DNA of 20,199 bases from a virus. Every line of letters begins with the position of its first letter. Within the stretch, counting starts at the first letter, position 1. Position numbers and translations under genes: made by a program. The stretch is from positions 1-20,199 of the IMG/VR virus record IMGVR_UViG_3300017720_000094, one strand, 5' to 3'. Under the pieces are notes generated by a model. The model ran no database searches, was not told the DNA's origin, and saw nothing but the letters and a program-made list of their open reading frames with translations. Of the stretch, positions 16,457 through 20,199 are shown one piece after another.

Positions 16457-16933
16457 TTACGATATCCTTGTCATTAAATAATAATCTTCACCTTCAGGCC
16501 CAAATTTCTTCATCTTAGATTCAACTTTAAAATGCAGCGATTGAGCAAATTTAAAGGCAGTTTCATTTGAAACTCTAACAGCTATTTGTAATCTTTTCAA
16601 GCCAAATTCTTCAATAGAATCACTTAGCAATATCCTTGCCCCCTTTACTAATGATATCGCATTTTGCTCAATACCATGCCCTGTAAGTAGCCACGCTTCA
16701 GCAACACCTGTCCACATTGGCCTAACCCCAAAAATACAGATAACCTTTCCTTTTGCTATACCTGTCCAAGTAAGATCCTCAAGAGAATTATTAATTACAT
16801 AAGCTAGATAATCAGGAATACTCTCTATGTTATCTAATTCATGTTTTCTAAAATCAATTAAATTTAAATGATTAGGCTGAAACGGCACAATCTGTTGTTG
16901 CGCTGATGTTTTTATTCTTGCTATTTGTATCAT
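16457..16933 (-). CDS. GNAT-fold protein, T7 gp13-like
   Basis: A 158-residue protein with the outline of a GNAT acyltransferase fold. A central strand-rich part (GKVICIFGVRPMWTGVAEAW) is followed by a helix (GARILLSDSIEEFGLKRLQI), and AVRVSNETAFKFAQSLHFKV near the C-terminus is the familiar GNAT motif-B-like pattern with the N-x-x-A-x-x-F-x-x-x-x-x-F spacing. The acetyl-CoA pyrophosphate loop (Q/RxxGxG/A) is not evident, so catalytic activity is doubtful. T7 gp13, a morphogenesis protein, has a similar size and fold pattern. Here the gene follows terL by a TAATG overlap rather than lying with the other internal protein genes. The call is pattern-based. Confidence 0.68.
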   Translation of the reverse strand: MIQIARIKTSAQQQIVPFQPNHLNLIDFRKHELDNIESIPDYLAYVINNSLEDLTWTGIAKGKVICIFGVRPMWTGVAEAWLLTGHGIEQNAISLVKGARILLSDSIEEFGLKRLQIAVRVSNETAFKFAQSLHFKVESKMKKFGPEGEDYYLMTRIS

Positions 16934-18450
16934 TAGAAAATCTCAAAATCTGTGTTAGCTGTAAAGGTTTCACGTGAAACGTTCCTGTATTTACCTCTAC
17001 GCAAGCGTGTTTGCTCGCCACCACCTAACATTAGATACCCAAAAGCATCACCAATATGCGAATGTTCATTCTTTACCGGCGTGTCTTTGTATCGCTCTTG
17101 ACCAGCTCCCATGCTTTGTCTTTTAAAAAAATAGCCTCCAGATAAGCTTTTACGTAAACGTAAACAAGTTTTGTCAACTATAATACCTGGCTTACCACTT
17201 ACAAGCCTATTCATTGGGGATGCGCCGGCTTCTCTTCTAACTTGAAAGGCGTTAGTATCTGTTGGCTGCGCTTTAAACCCAAGAGATCTTAAATGATCAA
17301 AAGCTGTTACCTCATAAATCTCATCTCGTTTGTTACCAGCTGGGTCACCCCAGATTAATATATCATGTTTATTATATCGCTCTGCAATCCTGGCCATCAG
17401 CTCTCTACCAAAACGCTCTAATCCCATATCAAAGGTTACAATCTCATCTATAATCTTCCATGCGCCTGTTGTTGTTCTTTGCCCAAAAACAGCTGCTGGA
17501 GTTAAACCAAAGTCAACTCCTATTTGAACAGGATAATATGGGTCTAAACTTGTATCACCACTCATGATATCATCATCATATTCAGGCCATACTGGTCTAC
17601 CTTCTTGAACGAAAGTATATTTACCTTCAGCATAACAACGAATCCAATCTAAGTTTTTACCACCAAGCAACTGCTGATAATATCCGTTAGGTAAGTTTTC
17701 TTTGTTTTCTGCTTTTGTATTTTCTTGCCACCATTTGCCACCAGAAAAAATACAGCCATTTGCTTCAGGGCTTTTTGGCAACTTGTTTTTTAAAACCTCA
17801 ACTACGCCACCTGGCTGTTTATAAAAGTTCCAAGCAAATTGCCCTTTAATGGGAGTTTTCTCTGCCAAGTTATGCCACCAATGATCATTGTCCGGTGGGT
17901 TTGTGTCCATCCATATCCCATACCAGCTTGGCCCACCATCAGCTTTACTTGGATATCGGCCTACCCTATGGGTTAGCCCATCAATAACAGCCTTTGGTAA
18001 TTCTCTAGCCTCATTACACCATGCACCTGTTATCTCTAAAGATAATAATTTACGAACACTTTGTGGCGTATCAAGTGCTAAGAATATAACTTCACAATCT
18101 ATTCCAGCAGCATCTCCTCTGCTTGGTAACTTTAGATGATGTGTTATTGGTGGCTGCCACCTCATACCACCCCAGACTGCTTCAGGAAATAATTCTTGCC
18201 AGGTCTTAATTGTTGTTGTTCTTAATTCAGGATATGTATTTCTTACCACAACAAATCTGGAATATTTAATACCATCTCTAGGTGAAGGCTTTTGTTGTAC
18301 AGCTCGCAACATAATCTCAGCAGCACACGCATATGACTTGCCAGATCCAACTGGCCCAAGTATTCCACGCACAAAACCCTTGCTTTGTAAAAACTTCCAA
18401 ACAGTTGGACTTTTACTAAAATTTAAATTAAGAGATGGTGTTTCACTCAT
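16933..18450 (-). CDS. terL: Terminase large subunit (packaging ATPase and nuclease)
   Basis: A 505-residue packaging motor. Walker A is GPVGSGKS at residues 32-39, with catalytic acidic residues in WCNEARE (144-150) and a DTNPP coupling motif at 182-186. The nuclease domain shows GVDFGLTP (Asp313), WGDPAGN (Asp369) and HSHIGDAF with His465 and Asp468, the expected metal-binding acids. Length is normal for podovirus TerL. The start overlaps the DUF3310 gene by eight bases. The last fifteen residues, beginning VSRET at 491, are encoded over a perfect parS-like palindrome (16967-16980). The enzyme acts with the small subunit upstream and docks on the portal. Confidence 0.96.
   Translation of the reverse strand: MSETPSLNLNFSKSPTVWKFLQSKGFVRGILGPVGSGKSYACAAEIMLRAVQQKPSPRDGIKYSRFVVVRNTYPELRTTTIKTWQELFPEAVWGGMRWQPPITHHLKLPSRGDAAGIDCEVIFLALDTPQSVRKLLSLEITGAWCNEARELPKAVIDGLTHRVGRYPSKADGGPSWYGIWMDTNPPDNDHWWHNLAEKTPIKGQFAWNFYKQPGGVVEVLKNKLPKSPEANGCIFSGGKWWQENTKAENKENLPNGYYQQLLGGKNLDWIRCYAEGKYTFVQEGRPVWPEYDDDIMSGDTSLDPYYPVQIGVDFGLTPAAVFGQRTTTGAWKIIDEIVTFDMGLERFGRELMARIAERYNKHDILIWGDPAGNKRDEIYEVTAFDHLRSLGFKAQPTDTNAFQVRREAGASPMNRLVSGKPGIIVDKTCLRLRKSLSGGYFFKRQSMGAGQERYKDTPVKNEHSHIGDAFGYLMLGGGEQTRLRRGKYRNVSRETFTANTDFEIF
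16967..16980. other. parS-like palindrome (ParB binding-site core)
   Basis: GTTTCACGTGAAAC, a perfect 14-base inverted repeat with no spacer. It is identical to the inner 14 bases of the bacterial chromosomal parS consensus (TGTTTCACGTGAAACA). The outer two bases differ (G on both sides instead of T and A). It lies within the terL coding sequence, where it encodes residues VSRE plus the start of T495. No second CACGTG core was seen in the window. Confidence 0.7.
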
Positions 18451-18655
18451 TACTATGAACCTCGATTAATTTTTCTAAATAGTGCTTTGCTTTTTCAAGA
18501 TCAGTCACTTTGCCCTTTGATTTGTAGCGACAAATATATTTTATAATATTCCCTTCACAAAACGGCAAATTATTTTGAATTATAAAATCCCACACTTGTA
18601 TTTTTAATTTTTTATAATGATCACCATCAATTTGCTTACTGTTGATCTCTACCAT
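18443..18655 (-). CDS. DUF3310 family protein
   Basis: A 70-residue protein matching the pattern of DUF3310 phage proteins: a HYKKLKIQVWDFI start, then LPFCEGNIIKYICRY, then KSKGKVTDLEKAKHYLEKLI. These features, including the GN-x-x-KY-x-x-RY core and the DLEKAxxYL helix, are conserved in small phage proteins often annotated as nucleotide-kinase-like but without demonstrated function. The protein begins 20 bases before the end of the previous gene and ends eight bases into terL, so it is translationally coupled to both. Confidence 0.82.
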   Translation of the reverse strand: MVEINSKQIDGDHYKKLKIQVWDFIIQNNLPFCEGNIIKYICRYKSKGKVTDLEKAKHYLEKLIEVHSNE

Positions 18656-18845
18656 AACAAACGCTCCAGCATTTATAACAATAATTTTTATCCCTCATAC
18701 CAGCATACTTAACTGTTGTTTGATCTATTTTACCATTGCATCTTCTACAATACTGTTTTCCTAAGACATTGTCTAAAAACTCATTTATGTCAGCAGTAGT
18801 TGCGCTGTGTAAAAAATCAAGATCATGTCTACTCCTTCGACCCAT
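18636..18845 (-). CDS. Zinc-ribbon small protein
   Basis: A 69-residue protein with two Cys pairs, CRRC at 33-36 and CYKC at 56-59, plus Cys63. The CX2C-X19-CX2C spacing suits a structural zinc ribbon. The N-terminal 30 residues are helical and charged. It overlaps the preceding Cys-rich gene by 17 bases and the following DUF3310 gene by 20 bases. It lies between the small and large terminase genes. Nothing beyond zinc binding can be read from the sequence; a role in nucleic-acid binding is only an inference from the fold type. Confidence 0.65.
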   Translation of the reverse strand: MGRRSRHDLDFLHSATTADINEFLDNVLGKQYCRRCNGKIDQTTVKYAGMRDKNYCYKCWSVCYGRDQQ

Positions 18846-19008
18846 ATATTTCCCTCATTTCATCATAATCTAAATTATCATCAGATCCAGGCTCACGCAC
18901 AAAGTTATCACAATCAGTCCGAACAAACTTTTTATGAAATGCGCAATACGTTTTTTCTAATGACTTTTCAAAGTCAAAATACTGACAGTACCAGCATTTA
19001 GCCTTCAT
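18829..19008 (-). CDS. Cys-rich microprotein (59 aa), probable zinc-binding
   Basis: A short coding region of 59 residues starting at the ATG at 19008 and ending with TAG at 18829-18831. Cysteines at 5, 8, 22 and 33 (CWYCQYFDF, YCAFHK, DCDNF) match a small zinc-binding plan, C-x2-C-x-[YF]-[FY] then C-x2-H then C-x2-F, that I recall in many phage microproteins. The C-terminus is acidic. It overlaps the end of terS by eleven bases and the following zinc-ribbon gene by 17 bases. It fills what would otherwise be the largest gap in the packaging module. Overlap and the ordered Cys pattern make it very likely real despite its size. Confidence 0.7.
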   Translation of the reverse strand: MKAKCWYCQYFDFEKSLEKTYCAFHKKFVRTDCDNFVREPGSDDNLDYDEMREIYGSKE

Positions 19009-19402
19009 CTACCTCAATAACCTCTGGCGATTGTAAGTTAATCCCAACAATGCTAGGTTTATCTTCATTCTCAGGATTATCAAGCATGCCGGATGCTTTG
19101 GCCATTATACGCAACACAGAAACTTTATCATGCAGTTCAATGGAAATGCTGCCATCTTTTGTTACTGTTAGCTTTTTTATTGTTCTCAAAGCGTGTTCCG
19201 GTATCTCTTCAATAGGCTTTATAGTGCCATCTAAGTTTATTATATCTGTAATATTAGAAGTGCCTATAGCAATTAGCTCACTTGCTACATCTTCTTTGTG
19301 CCTAACCAAAGTTTCAGATCTTGATATTCTTCTTTGAACATTTCTGACACCTCCAAATCTAGCAATAGGTGGCCTTTTACTACTCGTTCTTGCCACAGTC
19401 AC
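18998..19402 (-). CDS. terS: Terminase small subunit
   Basis: A 134-residue DNA-recognition subunit. The middle resembles a conserved small-terminase region: ELIAIGTSNITDIINLDGTI, then EEIPEHALRTIKKLTVTKDG, SIELHDKVSVLRIMAKASGM, the last being the familiar K/D-x-x-x-x-L-x-x-L-x-x-x-x-G-M signature. The first 40 residues are basic (TSSKRPPIARFGG, RRISRSETL), with no clear helix-turn-helix, which these proteins usually have near the N-terminus. It overlaps short Cys-rich genes at both ends (23 bases at the start, eleven at the end). Three small genes separate it from terL. The call rests on the conserved region and the location. Confidence 0.8.
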   Translation of the reverse strand: MTVARTSSKRPPIARFGGVRNVQRRISRSETLVRHKEDVASELIAIGTSNITDIINLDGTIKPIEEIPEHALRTIKKLTVTKDGSISIELHDKVSVLRIMAKASGMLDNPENEDKPSIVGINLQSPEVIEVDEG

Positions 19403-19538
19403 TCACCCTTATATCACATTCTCGACACTCATAAACGTTTTCTTTTAACAATTCTAGTATTGCTCTACATTTTGGACATAACCCCATCTTGTAAGCATAA
19501 TCTAAAACATTGTTGTATTCTTCGTCATTACTTATCAT
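19380..19538 (-). CDS. Zinc-ribbon microprotein (52 aa)
   Basis: A 52-residue coding region starting at the ATG at 19538 and ending with TAG at 19380-19382. It has CPKC at 21-24 and CREC at 38-41, plus Cys48, a CX2C-X13-CX2C zinc-ribbon spacing. The N-terminal 20 residues are acidic and helical. It overlaps the upstream one-TM gene by eleven bases and terS by 23 bases, and fills the gap between them completely. The ordered Cys pattern and the overlaps support it as a real gene. Function is unknown; zinc binding is inferred from the pattern. Confidence 0.68.
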   Translation of the reverse strand: MISNDEEYNNVLDYAYKMGLCPKCRAILELLKENVYECRECDIRVSDCGKNE

Positions 19539-19743
19539 AAACCTTTAACTCCTCATATGTATTATCTCTATTTTTACTTATATATTCCTCTGAAAGCAAA
19601 TACTTTTTTACAGCAACCAGCTCATACGTTTTCTCCACCAACAACGGAAAACAAAATAACGCAACTAAATTCGTTGCAATTAACAATTTATGAAACCAAT
19701 CCAATTGTATTTCACACATAGCATCAAATATTTTATCAAACAT
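19528..19743 (-). CDS. Small protein with one predicted membrane segment (hypothetical)
   Basis: A 71-residue protein. A hydrophobic stretch of about 17 residues, LLIATNLVALFCFPLLV near 20-37, is followed by a charged C-terminal helix (KKYLLSEEYISKNRD). An AAGGGGATGAG ribosome site lies just before the ATG. It sits between rusA and the zinc-ribbon microprotein in the same polycistronic run. I do not recognise the family. A role at the membrane is all the sequence supports. A holin is conceivable from size and one segment, but it lies far from any recognised endolysin, so I do not call it one. Confidence 0.55.
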   Translation of the reverse strand: MFDKIFDAMCEIQLDWFHKLLIATNLVALFCFPLLVEKTYELVAVKKYLLSEEYISKNRDNTYEELKVYDK

Positions 19744-19752
19744 CTCATCCCC

Positions 19753-20160
19753 TTAATCTTTGATTATTGTTACTTTTAAATATGGGTTACCATATACCTT
19801 GACAACATTAAGTGAGCTGACCAAACTATCATCAACATAAATCACTTTGTTAAAAGCATCCAGTACAGCTTTAGCAATATTATCAATATCAGGCTTTTTT
19901 GGCGTTATTAAGTTATTTTGCGCTAATTCTCTTTTTTTCTTTGTCCAAGATTTTGGAATCTCAAAGCTGGCAAAAATAACCATAGAGCATCCACAGTCTA
20001 TAACATCAAGGTTTCTTCGATCCATTTCAGCTTGCGCCAAAGCTTTCAAAGAATCCTCATACTTCTTTGTCTTAGCTGGGGTAAAGACATGACCAGATCT
20101 TGTAAAGCGTGGCCTGCCTTTACCAATCACTAACCCATCTCTAGTGATCTCTATTTTCAT
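19753..20160 (-). CDS. rusA: RusA-type Holliday junction resolvase
   Basis: A 135-residue endonuclease that cuts four-way DNA junctions. The N-terminal GKGRPRFTRSGHVFTPAKTKKYE segment is the usual RusA start. The catalytic block reads KPDIDNIAKAVLDAF at residues 89-103, followed by VIYVDDSLV. Asp91, Asp93, Lys97 and Asp110 or Asp111 occupy the places of the metal-binding acids and essential lysine. Length is near the E. coli protein (120 residues). In phages this enzyme resolves branched DNA before packaging. Here it sits between a probable SSB gene and the terminase genes, which fits. The start codon overlaps the stop of the upstream gene by one base (TAATG). Confidence 0.94.
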   Translation of the reverse strand: MKIEITRDGLVIGKGRPRFTRSGHVFTPAKTKKYEDSLKALAQAEMDRRNLDVIDCGCSMVIFASFEIPKSWTKKKRELAQNNLITPKKPDIDNIAKAVLDAFNKVIYVDDSLVSSLNVVKVYGNPYLKVTIIKD

Positions 20161-20199
20161 TAGAATGGCAGATCATCTTTCAATGCATCTACTGTTACC
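20160..20199 (-). CDS. C-terminal tail of a probable single-stranded DNA-binding protein (partial)
   Basis: Only the last twelve codons and the stop are in the window. They read VTVDALKDDLPF and end in TAA at 20160-20162, overlapping the rusA start. An acidic tip ending D-D-L-P-F is the hallmark of bacterial and phage SSB proteins, which end in D-D-x-P-F to recruit other replication factors. Twelve residues alone cannot prove identity, so the call is tentative. The position just before a RusA resolvase supports a replication or recombination role. Confidence 0.5.
   Translation of the reverse strand, partial: VTVDALKDDLPF

Noticed and set aside
17145-17165. Tandem TTTACG motif in terL as a binding site
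   Set aside because: It is explained by coding for Leu-Arg-Leu-Arg-Lys and matches no site I know.
19528-19743. Holin call for the one-TM protein
   Set aside because: One hydrophobic segment and small size are not enough, and no endolysin is nearby.

Overview
The window is a contiguous stretch of an AT-rich tailed-phage genome, about half of a short-tailed (podovirus) genome with T7-like virion architecture. Every supported gene lies on the minus strand, so the transcribed direction runs from position 20199 down to 1. Genes are packed tightly, with ATGA/TAATG overlaps or gaps of a few bases. The strong A/T bias, the gene order and the absence of an RNA polymerase, integrase or host housekeeping gene suggest a marine podovirus of an AT-rich alphaproteobacterium (the SAR11 pelagiphages are the closest set I can recall). 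The host assignment is inference.

Reading in transcription order: (1) 20199-19753 is the end of a replication/recombination module. It holds the last codons of a probable single-stranded-DNA-binding protein (C-terminal tip DDLPF) and a RusA-type Holliday junction resolvase. (2) 19743-16933 is the DNA-packaging module: a one-TM small protein, a zinc-ribbon microprotein, small terminase, two more Cys-rich microproteins, a DUF3310 protein and the large terminase. Two of the Cys-rich genes (52 and 59 aa) are very short but well supported. (3) 16933-13716 holds a GNAT-fold protein like T7 gp13, three small conserved phage proteins, the head-tail connector (portal) and a Bbp19-like protein. (4) 13723-11641 is the capsid block: scaffold, major capsid protein and a small probable decoration protein. 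A sigma70-like promoter and a structured 5' leader precede the capsid gene, and a hairpin terminator follows the decoration gene. (5) 11569-1295 holds tail tubular proteins A and B and four internal virion (ejection) proteins. The last two together look like a split gp16-type protein, and the first of these carries a ParB/sulfiredoxin-fold domain. (6) 1234-1 is the N-terminal part of a T7-type tail fibre with a nine-copy decapeptide repeat array; it runs off the window.

The most striking feature is a perfect 14-bp palindrome, GTTTCACGTGAAAC, at 16967-16980, inside the 3' end of the large terminase gene. It is identical to the core of the bacterial chromosomal parS site bound by ParB. It sits in the same phage as an ejection protein with a ParB-fold domain. 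This raises the possibility that the phage engages the host chromosome-segregation machinery.

No lysis gene, DNA or RNA polymerase, tRNA, insertion sequence, CRISPR array or attachment site was recognised. No gene-free stretch exceeds 300 bases; the longest is the 176-base capsid leader at 12765-12940.
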